Translations under genes and position numbers: made by a program
Notes under the pieces: generated by a model
Databases searched by the model: none
What the model saw: only the letters and a program-made list of their open reading frames with translations
Told to the model about the DNA's origin: nothing
Shown: piece after piece, positions 47,062-56,232 of the stretch
Numbering within the stretch: position 1 is the stretch's first letter
Layout of the letters: the number at the start of each line of letters is the position of its first letter
Source: Massilia forsythiae
Lineage (GTDB): Bacteria > Pseudomonadota > Gammaproteobacteria > Burkholderiales > Burkholderiaceae_D
NCBI RefSeq assembly: GCF_012849555.1
Contig: NZ_CP051685.1
Location: 3,782,001-3,846,000 of the forward strand
Length of the DNA: 64,000 nucleotides
Reading direction: 5' to 3'

Positions 47062-47886
47062 TCAAATCCCGCGCAACAGTTCGTTGATGCCGGTCTTGGC
47101 GCGCGTCTTGGCATCCACCTGCTTGACGATCACGGCGCAGTACAGGCTGTAGCTGCCGTCGGCCGACGGCAGGCTGCCCGATACCACCACCGAACCCGCC
47201 GGCACGCGGCCGTAGCTGACTTCGCCGGTTTCGCGGTTGAAGATCTTGGTCGACTGGCCGATGTACACGCCCATCGAGATCACCGAGTTCTCTTCGACGA
47301 TCACGCCTTCGACGATTTCCGAGCGGGCGCCGATGAAGCAGTTGTCTTCGATGATGGTCGGATTGGCCTGCATCGGTTCCAGCACGCCGCCGATGCCGAC
47401 GCCGCCGGACAGGTGCACGTTCTTGCCGATCTGGGCGCAGGAGCCGACGGTGGCCCAGGTGTCGACCATGGTGCCTTCGTCGACGTAGGCGCCGATGTTG
47501 ACGTAGGACGGCATCAAGACCACGTTCTTGCCGATGAACGAGCCGCGGCGCGCCACCGCCGGCGGCACCACGCGAAAGCCGCCCTTGGCGAAGTCGTCGG
47601 CGCTGTAGCCGGCGAACTTGGTCGGGACCTTGTCGTAGAACTGCATGCCGCCGCCTTCGACCGGCACGTTGTTCTCGAGGCGGAACGACAGCAGCACCGC
47701 CTTCTTGATCCATTGGTTGACGTTCCAGCCGCCGTTCTCCTTCTGGGCGACGCGCAGGCTGCCGTCGTCGAGGCCGGCGATGACGTGGGACACCGCGTCG
47801 CGCACTTCGGCGTTGGCGCTGGTCGGGCTGATCTCGGCGCGCTGTTCCCAGGCGGTGTCGATGATGGTCTGGAGCTGTTGGGTCAT
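47062..47886 (-). CDS. dapD: Tetrahydrodipicolinate N-succinyltransferase
   Basis: 274 aa, the normal size. Left-handed beta-helix acyltransferase: [60 protein letters not shown], with substrate loop [20 protein letters not shown]. It uses succinyl-CoA in the DAP/lysine pathway. ATG at 47886. It is 55 bp downstream of dapC on the same strand, so dapC-dapD is probably an operon. Confidence 0.97.
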   Translation of the reverse strand: MTQQLQTIIDTAWEQRAEISPTSANAEVRDAVSHVIAGLDDGSLRVAQKENGGWNVNQWIKKAVLLSFRLENNVPVEGGGMQFYDKVPTKFAGYSADDFAKGGFRVVPPAVARRGSFIGKNVVLMPSYVNIGAYVDEGTMVDTWATVGSCAQIGKNVHLSGGVGIGGVLEPMQANPTIIEDNCFIGARSEIVEGVIVEENSVISMGVYIGQSTKIFNRETGEVSYGRVPAGSVVVSGSLPSADGSYSLYCAVIVKQVDAKTRAKTGINELLRGI

Positions 47887-47941
47887 GATGTGTCTGCGTT
47901 TCAGGATGGTGGTGTGGTTGAATCGGTATCGGTGATGCGGC

Positions 47942-49174
47942 TTACGAGGTGCTGGACTCTGCCTTGAGGTCCTTGCAGAACCGGACGATGCGGTTGGCCG
48001 CTTCCAGTCCCTCGTCGACGCCGGCGACCAGCGCCATGCGGATGCGGCCGGTGCCCGGGTTGCTGCCGTGGGCGTCGCGTGCAAGGTAGCTGCCGGGCAA
48101 CACCGTGACATTATAGGCGGCGTACAGGCGCTTGGCGAACTCGGTGTCCGACAGGCCGCTGCGGCGCACGTCGGCCCACAGGTAGAAACCGGCATCGGGC
48201 AGTTCGACGTCCATGACTTCCTTGAGCAAGGGCGTGATCAGGCTGAACTTTTCCTTGTACAGCGCGCGGTTTTCCTGCACGTGCGCCTCGTCGTTCCAGG
48301 CCGCGATCGAGGCCGCCTGCACGGGCGGCGACATGGCGCCGCCGGAGTAAGTCCGGTACAGCAGGAAGGCCTTCAGCAGTTGCGGATCGCCGGCCACGAA
48401 GCCGGAGCGCATGCCCGGCACGTTGGAGCGCTTGGACAGGCTGGAGAACACGATCAGGTTGGCGTACGGGCGCGCGCCGCCGCTGCGGCCGAGCTGGTGC
48501 GCCGCTTCCAGCGCCCCCAGCGGCGGCGTGGCGCCGGTATAGATCTCGGAATAGCACTCGTCGGACGCGATGACGAAGCCGTGGCGGTCGGCCAGCGCGA
48601 ACAGCTCGCGCCAGTCCTCCAGCGACAGCACGGCGCCGGCGGGGTTGCCTGGCGAGCACACGTACAGCAGCTGCACGCGCGCCCACACGTCGTCCGGTAC
48701 GCTGCCGTAGTCGCAGCCGAAGTTGCGGCCCGGTTCCGAGTTCACGAAATACGGCGTGGCGCCGGCCAGGTAGGCCGCGCCCTCGTAGATCTGGTAGAAC
48801 GGGTTCGGGCACATCACCAGCGCGTCCGATTTCGTCGGGTCGATCGCGCAGTGGGCGATGCCGAACAGCGCCTCGCGCGAGCCGTTCACCGGCAGCACCA
48901 TGGTGGCCGCATCCAGCGGCGGCACGCCGTAGCGGCGCTCGATCCAGGCCGCGATCGCGGCGCGCAGCGGCTCGCCGCCGTGCGTGCTCGGGTACACGGC
49001 CAGGCCGCCCAGGCCGTGCGTCAGCGCCTTCTGGATGAAGGCGGGCGTCGGATGCTTGGGCTCGCCGATGCCCAGGCTGATGGGCGCGTGGGCGGCATTC
49101 GGCGTCACGCCGGCGAACAACTGGCGCAGCTTTTCGAACGGGTAGGGGTGCAGGCGGTCGAGGTAGGGATTCAC
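47942..49174 (-). CDS. dapC: Succinyldiaminopimelate transaminase
   Basis: 410 aa from a GTG at 49174, giving (M)[20 protein letters not shown], the usual start of betaproteobacterial DapC; longer frames up to 49252 exist. Class I/II PLP aminotransferase; PLP Lys lies in [20 protein letters not shown], with [16 protein letters not shown] and the C-terminal Arg in [12 protein letters not shown]. It makes N-succinyl-L,L-DAP, the DapE substrate. TATAAT at 49221-49226 (minus strand) lies about 47 bp upstream of the GTG. Confidence 0.93.
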   Translation of the reverse strand: MNPYLDRLHPYPFEKLRQLFAGVTPNAAHAPISLGIGEPKHPTPAFIQKALTHGLGGLAVYPSTHGGEPLRAAIAAWIERRYGVPPLDAATMVLPVNGSREALFGIAHCAIDPTKSDALVMCPNPFYQIYEGAAYLAGATPYFVNSEPGRNFGCDYGSVPDDVWARVQLLYVCSPGNPAGAVLSLEDWRELFALADRHGFVIASDECYSEIYTGATPPLGALEAAHQLGRSGGARPYANLIVFSSLSKRSNVPGMRSGFVAGDPQLLKAFLLYRTYSGGAMSPPVQAASIAAWNDEAHVQENRALYKEKFSLITPLLKEVMDVELPDAGFYLWADVRRSGLSDTEFAKRLYAAYNVTVLPGSYLARDAHGSNPGTGRIRMALVAGVDEGLEAANRIVRFCKDLKAESSTS

Positions 49175-49338
49175 GGCGGTCCGGAAAGAGTGAGGCGGAT
49201 TGGTGGGCGAAAGAATGTCAATTATAGCCATGCCGGAAGGATGCTGCTTCACCGCGATTGCCGGCGGCGCCGTTGCTGGATTAGTATTGACGAGAAGAAT
49301 TTAACTCATTCAATCGCCCATCCAGCCTGGAGTCCGCC

Positions 49339-50094
49339 GTGCCGATGCAGTATGCCCGCGCCCTGACCGGCCACGATCGCAGCCGGCGCGCCAACCGCCA
49401 CCTCGGCCTGGCGCTCGCCTTCGTCGCCGGCGCCGCCAACGCCGGCGGCTTCCTGGCGGTGCACCAGTACACCTCGCACATGACCGGCATCGTGTCGTCG
49501 GCGGCCGACAACCTGGCGCTCGGCGCCGGCGAGCTGGTGCTGGACGCGGTCGGCGCCATGCTGTCCTTCCTGCTGGGCGCGGCCTGCACCGCGGTGATGG
49601 TGCACTACGCGCGCCGGCGCAGCCTGGCCAGCGAGTACGCGCTGCCGCTGCTGCTGGAGGCGCTGCTGATGCTGGTGTTCGGCATGCTGGGCGCGCGCCT
49701 GTCCAAGGTGCAGGGCCTGTTCGTGCCGGCCACGGTGATGCTGCTATGCTTCATGATGGGCCTGCAGAACGCGCTGATGACCAAGCTGTCGCACGCCGAG
49801 ATCCGCACCACCCACATGACCGGCATCGTCACCGACATCGGCATCGAGCTGGGCAAGCTGCTGTACTGGAACGCCGACGGCGGCGCACTGCGGCCGAAGG
49901 TGCTGGCCAACCGCGAGCGCCTGGCGCTGCTGTGCGGCCTGCTGCTGAGCTTCTTCGCCGGCGGCGTCGGCGGCGCGCTCGGCTTCAAGCACGCCGGCTG
50001 GCTGGCGACGCTGCCGCTGGCGCTGCTGCTGACGGCGCTGGCGATCGTGCCGGCGCTGGATGATGTGCGCAGAGGGGTCAGAGCCCGGTTTTGA
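49339..50094 (+). CDS. YoaK/DUF1275 family membrane protein
   Basis: 251 aa, about six helices. Family blocks GLALAFVAGAANAGGFLAVH, YTSHMTGIVSSAADNLALG, FMMGLQNALMTKLSHAEIRT, THMTGIVTDIGIELGKLL. DUF1275 proteins are uncharacterised, possibly transporters. The GTG at 49339 has GGAG upstream; Met3 is an alternative. The last codons (RRGVRARF) and the stop are formed by a GGGGTCAGAGCCC repeat, so the native C-terminus may have been altered. Confidence 0.85.
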   Translation: MPMQYARALTGHDRSRRANRHLGLALAFVAGAANAGGFLAVHQYTSHMTGIVSSAADNLALGAGELVLDAVGAMLSFLLGAACTAVMVHYARRRSLASEYALPLLLEALLMLVFGMLGARLSKVQGLFVPATVMLLCFMMGLQNALMTKLSHAEIRTTHMTGIVTDIGIELGKLLYWNADGGALRPKVLANRERLALLCGLLLSFFAGGVGGALGFKHAGWLATLPLALLLTALAIVPALDDVRRGVRARF

Positions 50095-50290
50095 TGAGGG
50101 GTCAGAGCCCGGTGTTGCTTTTCGAAGGGCTCTGACCCCGGTGCTCAGTGGCAAGCCGGTGGGGTAGACGGAAATCCCGCCTCGCCGGCCACGTCCACCT
50201 TACGTGCAATGGCAGATTTCCGCGGCGTGGCTGCTGTTCGACTGCGCACCGGGGGCAGAGCCCAGGCAAGCAAAACCGGGCTCTGACCCC
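50074..50290. repeat. GGGGTCAGAGCCC repeat cluster
   Basis: Direct copies GGGGTCAGAGCCCGG at 50074-50088 and 50098-50112; inverted copies at 50127-50141 (GGGCTCTGACCCCGG) and 50276-50290 (CCGGGCTCTGACCCC); a degenerate copy at 50251-50263. Inverted pairs can fold into hairpins between the two convergent genes. The motif resembles short repeats reported in Massilia-type genomes. Confidence 0.8.
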
Positions 50291-51606
50291 TGAGCAACAT
50301 CGGGCGCCGCTCCCTGGATCTCGACCCGGTTGCGCCCGCCCGCCTTGGCGGCGTACATGGCGCGGTCGGCGCACTCGAACAGCTGCGCGCTCCCGTCCAG
50401 CGGCCCCGGCACGATGGTGGCCACGCCGACCGACACGGTCAGCCAGGGCGCGGTCGGCGAGTGCGGGTTCGGCAGCTGCAGGTCTTCCACCGCGGCGCGC
50501 ACCAGTTCGGCCAGGCGCGCGGCGCCGTCGGCCGGGGTCTCGGGGAACAGCAGCACGAATTCCTCGCCGCCGTAGCGCGCCGCCAGGTCGGTCGGGCGCG
50601 CCGCGTGGCCCTGCAGCGTCTGCGCCACGGTGCGCAGGCAGGCGTCGCCGGCGGCGTGGCCGAGGGCGTCGTTGTACAGCTTGAAATGGTCGACGTCGAG
50701 CACGATCAGCGACAGCGGCTGGCCGGTGCGCAGCGCGCGCTGCCATTCCTGTTCCAGGAAGGCGTCGAAGCGGCGCCGGTTGGCGATCTTGGTCAGCGGG
50801 TCGAGCAGGGCGGCGCGCTGCAGCGCGTCCTCGGAACGCTTGTGGTGGGTGATGTCGTGCAGCAGGGCGACGAACAGGCCGTCGTCGGCGTGCATCGGCG
50901 TCATGGTCAGGTCCATCGCGTGCAGCTCGCCGTCGCGGTGGCGGATCATCACTTCGCGGGTACCGTTCCCGCCCAGCTCGAGCACGCCCATGCACTCGCC
51001 GCCGCGCAGCGTGCAGCCGTCCAGCAGGTCGCACAGGCTGCGCCCCACCAGCGCGTCCGGCGCGAAGCCCAGGTAGCGGTCGCAGGCCGGGTTGGCGTAC
51101 TGGATGCGGCCGGAGCGCTCGACGATCAAGAGGCCCTGGTCCATGCTGTTGACGATCATGCGCAGCCGGTCGGCCTGCGCCTTTTGGGTTTCGCTGTTGC
51201 TGCGCAGGCGCAGCTGGGCGCGCACGCGCGCGCACACTTCTTCCATGCGCAGCGGCTTGCGGATGTAGTCGGCGGCGCCGAGGTCGAAGCCGGTGACCAC
51301 GTCCTCGGTTTCGCCGCGCGCGCTCATGAAGATCACCGGAATGCGCGCCGTGGCCGGGTGCGCCTTCATGCGGCGGCAGGTCTCCAGCCCGTCCATGCCG
51401 GCCATCACGACGTCGAGCAGCACCAGGTCGGGCTGGATGCGCTGGGCGATCTCGAGCGCGCGTTCACCTGAGGTCGCGACAAAGGTCTGGTAGCCTTGCT
51501 GCAGCAGGATGGAACGCAATACGCCGAGGTGTTCCGCGGCATCGTCGACGATCAGGATGGCTGGCTTGCGCACTTCGGCAAGCAGCGCGGTAGCTGGAGT
51601 GGACAT
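50200..51606 (-). CDS. REC-PAS-GGDEF response regulator (diguanylate cyclase)
   Basis: 468 aa. Receiver with Asp65 (LVLLD), Lys in YIRKPLRME; PAS domain (MIVNSMDQGLLIVERSGRIQ); GGDEF domain with GGEEF (346-350) and an intact I-site RPTD five residues before it, so product-inhibited cyclase. The cyclase fold ends near residue 430; the remaining 38 residues (QGSEPGFACLGSAPGAQSNS onward) are coded by the GGGGTCAGAGCCC repeat cluster and look like an acquired tail. No cognate kinase is adjacent. Confidence 0.92.
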   Translation of the reverse strand: MSTPATALLAEVRKPAILIVDDAAEHLGVLRSILLQQGYQTFVATSGERALEIAQRIQPDLVLLDVVMAGMDGLETCRRMKAHPATARIPVIFMSARGETEDVVTGFDLGAADYIRKPLRMEEVCARVRAQLRLRSNSETQKAQADRLRMIVNSMDQGLLIVERSGRIQYANPACDRYLGFAPDALVGRSLCDLLDGCTLRGGECMGVLELGGNGTREVMIRHRDGELHAMDLTMTPMHADDGLFVALLHDITHHKRSEDALQRAALLDPLTKIANRRRFDAFLEQEWQRALRTGQPLSLIVLDVDHFKLYNDALGHAAGDACLRTVAQTLQGHAARPTDLAARYGGEEFVLLFPETPADGAARLAELVRAAVEDLQLPNPHSPTAPWLTVSVGVATIVPGPLDGSAQLFECADRAMYAAKAGGRNRVEIQGAAPDVAQGSEPGFACLGSAPGAQSNSSHAAEICHCT

Positions 51607-51793
51607 ACTTTGCCTTGAGGCACGATAAATGATCGTTTGAAATCATACATCGTACAAGCCACCAGCGGGAAAGATGTTGCTTGTTTGATAGAAATTTACG
51701 TCACGTTGGCGCAACTTGCGGTTGGTTGATCAAACCGACAGTCGCGCCGCGATGTGCCGGCGCGGACGGCGCGGGGCCATCCACGCCGTCGGT

Positions 51794-52987
51794 TTACACC
51801 TGTGCGCGGATCAGGGCGCCCAGTACCGCGATGCCTTCGCGGATGCGTTCCGGCGGCACCGTCACGAACGACAGGCGCAGCGTGTTGGCGACTTCGTCGT
51901 TGGCGTAGAACGGCGCACCCGGCACGAAGGCGACGCGCGCGGCGATGGCCTGGTCGAGCAGCTTGCGCGAGTCGATGTTCTCCGGCAGCGTGACCCAGAT
52001 GAACATGCCGCCTTCCGGACGGGTCCAGCTGACGCTCTTCGGGAAATGCTCGTCCATCGCGTCCAGCATCGCCTGGCACTGGCTGGCGTACAGGGTGCGG
52101 ATGGTCGGGATGTGCTGGTCGAGGAAGCCGTCCTTGACCACTTCGTGCACCACCATCTGCGTCAATTGCGCGGTGTGCAGGTCGGCGGCCTGCTTGGCCA
52201 GTTCCAGGCGGCGCACCAGCGGCAGCGGGGCGCACACGTAGCCCAGGCGGATGCCCGGGGTCAGCACCTTGGAGAACGACCCCATGTAGATCACGCCGTC
52301 CGGATTCATGTTCAGCATGCGCGGCATCGGCTCGCCCTTGTACGACAGCGCGCCGTACGGATCGTCCTCGATCAGCGGCAGGCGCAGGCGCGCGCAGGTT
52401 TCCACCAGTTCGCGGCGGCGCTCGAGCGACAGCGAGCGGCCGGTCGGGTTCTGGAAGTTGGGCAGCGAGTACAGCAGGCGCGCGCCCTCGGCCACGCCTT
52501 CCAGCGAGGACGGCACCAGGCCGTGCTCGTCGGTCTCGACCGACTTGAATTCCGGACGGTACACCGAGAACGCCTGCAGCGCGCCCAGGTAGCTCGGGGT
52601 CTCGACCAGCACGCGGCTGCCTTCGTCGATCAGCACCTTGCCCAGCAGGTCGAGCGCCTGCTGCGAACCGGACACCATCAGGATCTGTTCCGGCTGGATG
52701 CGGCAATCCTCGGTGGACAGGTAGTTCGCCACCCATTCGCGCAGCGGCGCGTAGCCATCGGTCGGACCGTACTGCAGCGCCTGCTTGCCGGTTTCGGACA
52801 GCACCTTGTCGTAGGCCGCCTTCATGCGCTCCACCGGAAAGGTGGCGGGCGAGGGCAGGCCGCCGGCGAAGGAAGTGATTTCCGGACGCTGGGTGATTTT
52901 CAGGATCTCGCGGATGGCCGAGCTTTGCAGCTGCTGGGCGCGCTCCGAGAAAGTCCACTCGATGGGGTTCGGGTTGTCGATTTTCAT
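51794..52987 (-). CDS. PLP-dependent aminotransferase (2-aminoadipate/LysN-like)
   Basis: 397 aa. Class I fold: FAGGLPSPATFPVERMKAAY, ALQYGPTDGYAPLREWVANY, LLYSLPNFQNPTGRSLSLER, PLP Lys in GSFSKVLTPGIRLGYV. It resembles the family of LysN/alpha-aminoadipate and broad aromatic or branched-chain aminotransferases (MocR catalytic-domain relatives without the HTH). ATG at 52987. Neighbour to RidA, which removes the reactive enamine by-products of PLP enzymes. Exact substrate not determinable. Confidence 0.88.
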   Translation of the reverse strand: MKIDNPNPIEWTFSERAQQLQSSAIREILKITQRPEITSFAGGLPSPATFPVERMKAAYDKVLSETGKQALQYGPTDGYAPLREWVANYLSTEDCRIQPEQILMVSGSQQALDLLGKVLIDEGSRVLVETPSYLGALQAFSVYRPEFKSVETDEHGLVPSSLEGVAEGARLLYSLPNFQNPTGRSLSLERRRELVETCARLRLPLIEDDPYGALSYKGEPMPRMLNMNPDGVIYMGSFSKVLTPGIRLGYVCAPLPLVRRLELAKQAADLHTAQLTQMVVHEVVKDGFLDQHIPTIRTLYASQCQAMLDAMDEHFPKSVSWTRPEGGMFIWVTLPENIDSRKLLDQAIAARVAFVPGAPFYANDEVANTLRLSFVTVPPERIREGIAVLGALIRAQV

Positions 52988-53120
52988 ACTGATCTCACAG
53001 GAAAGACCGCGGGTGGTCGGCCATGGGGTAGCTGGCCATTATAAAGCACGCCGGATGGGCTGCTTCTCTCAACAAGCCTGCCTTGTGGGCGGGCCTTGCA
53101 TACGTTGCCGGACGGCTGGC

Positions 53121-53582
53121 TTATGCGAGTTCGACGATCATTTCGATCTCGACGCAGGCGCCGCGCGGCAGGGAAGCCACGCCGAACGCCGAACGCGCGT
53201 GCTTGCCGGCGTCGCCGAACACCTCGCCCAGCAGTTCCGAGCAGCCGTTGGTGACCAGGTGCTGTTCATTGTAGTCCGGCGTCGAGGCGACCAGGCTGAG
53301 CACCTTGACGATGCGTTTTACACGGTCCAGATTGCCGCCGCAGGCTTCCTGCAGCGTGCCGATCAGGTCGATCGCGACCGCGCGCGCCGCGGCCTGGGCC
53401 TCGGCGGTGGTCTTGTCCTTGCCGACGATGCCGGTGTTCACCGAGCCGTCGGCGTTCTTGGCGATGTGGCCGGACAGGAACACGAGGTTGCCGGTCTGCA
53501 CGTACATGACGTAGGCGGCGGCCGGGGTGGCCGGCGCGGCCAGGGTGATGTTCAGTTCATTGAGTTTGTCTTGGACGGACAT
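53121..53582 (-). CDS. RidA/YjgF-family protein
   Basis: 153 aa. The trimeric chorismate-mutase-like fold: QTGNLVFLSGHIAKNADGSV, AARAVAIDLIGTLQEACGGN, VKRIVKVLSLVASTPDYNEQ and the C-terminal GVASLPRGACVEIEMIVELA with the conserved Arg. The longer subtype (about 150 aa) is that of TdcF/YjgH-like members. RidA hydrolyses imine/enamine intermediates. ATG at 53582. It sits between the aminotransferase and the EamA exporter on the same strand. Confidence 0.9.
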   Translation of the reverse strand: MSVQDKLNELNITLAAPATPAAAYVMYVQTGNLVFLSGHIAKNADGSVNTGIVGKDKTTAEAQAAARAVAIDLIGTLQEACGGNLDRVKRIVKVLSLVASTPDYNEQHLVTNGCSELLGEVFGDAGKHARSAFGVASLPRGACVEIEMIVELA

Positions 53583-53677
53583 GGGATTTCCCGGTGCTTG
53601 AAAAGAGCCATCATTGTACGACTTGCCAGTCGCGCTGCCCACTGCCGCTGGCGCTGCCGCGGCGCTCATCGCGGCGC

Positions 53678-54619
53678 TCATCGCGGCGGCGCGCGCTCGA
53701 CCCGTGCACGCCGGCCGAGCGCCACGGTGGCGACCACCGCCAGCGCGAAGCCGCAATTGAGCAAGGTCAAAGGTTCGCCCAGCAGCAGGGCGGCGCCGGC
53801 CATGCTGAGGAAAGGCTGCAGCAACTGCACCTGGCCGACCCGCGCCACGCCCCCCAGCGCCAGGCCGCGGTACCAGAAAAAGAAGCCGACGAACATCGAG
53901 AACACGGTCACGTAGCCGAAGCCGAGCCAGGCGCGAAGCCCGGCGCGCGCCAGTTGCGCCGGCTGGACGCCGCCAAGCAGCAGCAGCGCCGCCGCGGCCG
54001 GCATGGCGGCCAGCACCAGCGCCCAGCAGATCACCTGCGGGCCGCCCAGGGAGCGCGCCAGGCGTCCGCCTTCGGCATAGCCGGCGGCGGCCACGGCCAC
54101 CGCGCCGAACATCAGCAGGTCAGCGCGCTGCAGGCCGCCGCCGCCCTGGAACAAGGCAAAGCCGGCGACCAGCCCGGCGCCGAGCAGCGCCGCCAGCCAG
54201 AATCCGGCCGACGGCCGCTCGAAGCCGCGCAGCGCCGCATACAGGGCGGTGGCCAGCGGCAGGACGCCGCACAGCACCGCCCCGTGCGCGGCCGGCAGCG
54301 TGCGCAGCGCCAATGAGGTCAGCAACGGAAAGCCGATCACACACCCGCCCGCCACGATCGCCAGCGCCGGCAGGTCGGCGCGCGCCGGGCGCGGCGCACG
54401 CTGGATGCGCAGCCAGCACGCCGCCAGCAGCGCCGCGCCGAGCGCCCGTCCCAGCGTCACGAACAGCGGATCGAGGCCGGCCAGCGCCATGCGCGTGAAC
54501 GGCAGCGTCAGGCTGAAGACGGCGACGCCGGCCAGGCCGAGCAGCATGCCGCGGGTTTCGTCGCGCGTGCGGGTGGGAGTGGGTGAAGCAGGCAGGACGG
54601 CAGGTGCGGCAGCGGGCAT
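53678..54619 (-). CDS. EamA-family (DMT) metabolite exporter
   Basis: 313 aa, ten helices from two EamA repeats: GMLLGLAGVAVFSLTLPFTR at the start and FGYVTVFSMFVGFFFWYRGL with VARVGQVQLLQPFLSMAGAA in the second half. It belongs to the RhaT/YdcZ-like drug/metabolite superfamily. ATG at 54619. It is divergent from a MocR regulator, 112 bp away, a common arrangement for amino-acid or amine export under MocR control, so that regulator is the likely controller. Confidence 0.88.
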   Translation of the reverse strand: MPAAAPAVLPASPTPTRTRDETRGMLLGLAGVAVFSLTLPFTRMALAGLDPLFVTLGRALGAALLAACWLRIQRAPRPARADLPALAIVAGGCVIGFPLLTSLALRTLPAAHGAVLCGVLPLATALYAALRGFERPSAGFWLAALLGAGLVAGFALFQGGGGLQRADLLMFGAVAVAAAGYAEGGRLARSLGGPQVICWALVLAAMPAAAALLLLGGVQPAQLARAGLRAWLGFGYVTVFSMFVGFFFWYRGLALGGVARVGQVQLLQPFLSMAGAALLLGEPLTLLNCGFALAVVATVALGRRARVERAPPR

Positions 54620-54682
54620 GGGGCGGCTCCTCGGAGGGTTGCGGCGATGATCGATGACACGTATGCTAGACCTGTCGGGCGG

Positions 54683-54722
54683 TACAGTCCCGATACACTT
54701 TCCTCCTTGCTTCATACACTGT
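54683..54722. promoter_or_regulatory. Candidate MocR operator
   Basis: ATACACT direct repeats at 54693-54699 and 54714-54720 lie exactly 21 bp (two helical turns) apart. TACAGT at 54683-54688 and ACTGTG at 54718-54723 add an inverted pair. They sit just upstream of the MocR start and 65-100 bp from the divergent exporter. Binding is inference. Confidence 0.45.
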
Positions 54723-54731
54723 GATGGCGAA

Positions 54732-56189
54732 ATGACCGATACACCGCCGCTCCTCGGCCTGTTGTCGCGCGACTCGGGCGAATCGCTGCCGGACCAGATC
54801 GTGCGCGCCATCGCCGCCCGCATCGACGACCGGCAGCTGCGCGCCGGCGCGCGCATGCCCTCGATCCGCCGCTTCGCCGCCAGCCACGGCGTGTCGCCGT
54901 TCACGGTGGTGGCCAGCTACGACAAGCTGGCGGCCCAGGGTTACCTGGAGTCGCGCCGCGGCGCCGGCTTCTTCGTGCGCGAGCGCTCCGTCCTGAATAC
55001 CGATGTGCGTGCTGCGCAGGCGCCGGCGCACGGCGTCGACGGCGCCGAGCCGCCGGCGCTGGACGTGGTCTGGCTGATCCGCAACATGTTCCGCCAGTCG
55101 CCGGGCCGGCCCTCCAGCGCGGCCGGCGTGCTGCCGGCCGACTGGCTCGACGGCGCCGCTGTCGCCAACGCCCTGCGCGCGGTGGGCCGCCAGCACGCCA
55201 GCCTGCTGCTGAACTATGGCGCGCCGCACGGCTACGGCCCGCTGCGCCAGCAATTGCAGCGCAAGCTGGCCGCGCTCGAGATCGAGGCCGCGCCCGACCA
55301 GATCGTCACCACGCTCGGCGTGACGCAGGCGCTGGACCTGGTGGCGCGCGAGTGCTGCCGTCCCGGCGACACCGTGTTCGTCGACGACCCGGCCTGGTTC
55401 CTGATGTTCGGCTCGTTCGCGGCGATGGGCCTGAAGGTGGTCGGCATCCGGCGCCTGCCGGACGGCCCCGACCTGGCGCAACTGGCCGAGCTGGCGGCGC
55501 TGCACAAGCCGCGCCTGTACGTCATCAATTCGGTGCTGCACAACCCGACCTCGACCACGCTCTCCGCCGCCAAGGCGTTCCAGGTGCTGCGCATCGCCGA
55601 GCGGCACGACGTGACCGTGGTGGAAGACGACATCTATTGCGACCTGCATCCCGGCGCCGGCGGCCAGACGGCCACGCGCCTGGCCGCGCTCGACCAGCTG
55701 CGCCGCGTGATCTACCTGTCCGGCTTCTCGAAGTCGCTGGCCGCCAACCTGCGCGTCGGCTTCATCGCGGCGCCGGCCGAGCTGGCGCAGCGCCTGGCCG
55801 ACCGCAAGATGCTGGCCACCCTCACCACCAGCGACCTGGGCGAACGGGTGGTCTACAAGATCCTGAGCGAAGGCCTGTACCGCAAGCACCTGGAGCGCAT
55901 CCGCACGCGCCTGGATGCGGTGCGGCCGGCGGCCATGCGCCGCATCGAAGCGCTCGGCTTCAGGCCCGACCCGTTGCCGCCGGCCGGCATGTTCGCCTGG
56001 GTCGACACCGGCCGCGACACCAACGTGCTGGCGGCGCGCGCCATGGCGCAAGGCTTGCTGCTGGCGCCGGGCAGCCTGTTCTCGCCGAGCCAGCTGCCGT
56101 CCACCAGGATGCGGGTCAACGTCGCCGCCATGGAAGACGATGCCCTGTGGCGCTTCCTGGAACGCGAGATGGCGCGCCGGCCGGCATGA
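54732..56189 (+). CDS. MocR/PdxR-type GntR regulator with aminotransferase domain
   Basis: 485 aa. GntR winged helix at the N-terminus (LPDQIVRAIAARIDDRQLRA, MPSIRRFAASHGVSPFTVVA), linker, then a class I aminotransferase domain with VDDPAWFLMFGSFAAMGLKV, INSVLHNPTSTTLSAAKAFQ and PLP Lys in LSGFSKSLAANLRVGFIAAP. Such proteins are PLP-sensing regulators. ATG at 54732; a longer frame to 54654 lacks an RBS. It likely controls the divergent EamA gene and itself. Confidence 0.92.
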   Translation: MTDTPPLLGLLSRDSGESLPDQIVRAIAARIDDRQLRAGARMPSIRRFAASHGVSPFTVVASYDKLAAQGYLESRRGAGFFVRERSVLNTDVRAAQAPAHGVDGAEPPALDVVWLIRNMFRQSPGRPSSAAGVLPADWLDGAAVANALRAVGRQHASLLLNYGAPHGYGPLRQQLQRKLAALEIEAAPDQIVTTLGVTQALDLVARECCRPGDTVFVDDPAWFLMFGSFAAMGLKVVGIRRLPDGPDLAQLAELAALHKPRLYVINSVLHNPTSTTLSAAKAFQVLRIAERHDVTVVEDDIYCDLHPGAGGQTATRLAALDQLRRVIYLSGFSKSLAANLRVGFIAAPAELAQRLADRKMLATLTTSDLGERVVYKILSEGLYRKHLERIRTRLDAVRPAAMRRIEALGFRPDPLPPAGMFAWVDTGRDTNVLAARAMAQGLLLAPGSLFSPSQLPSTRMRVNVAAMEDDALWRFLEREMARRPA

Positions 56190-56232
56190 CGGCTGCGCGG
56201 GGCGGGGCAGCGGGCAGCGCCGCGCCTTGCCG

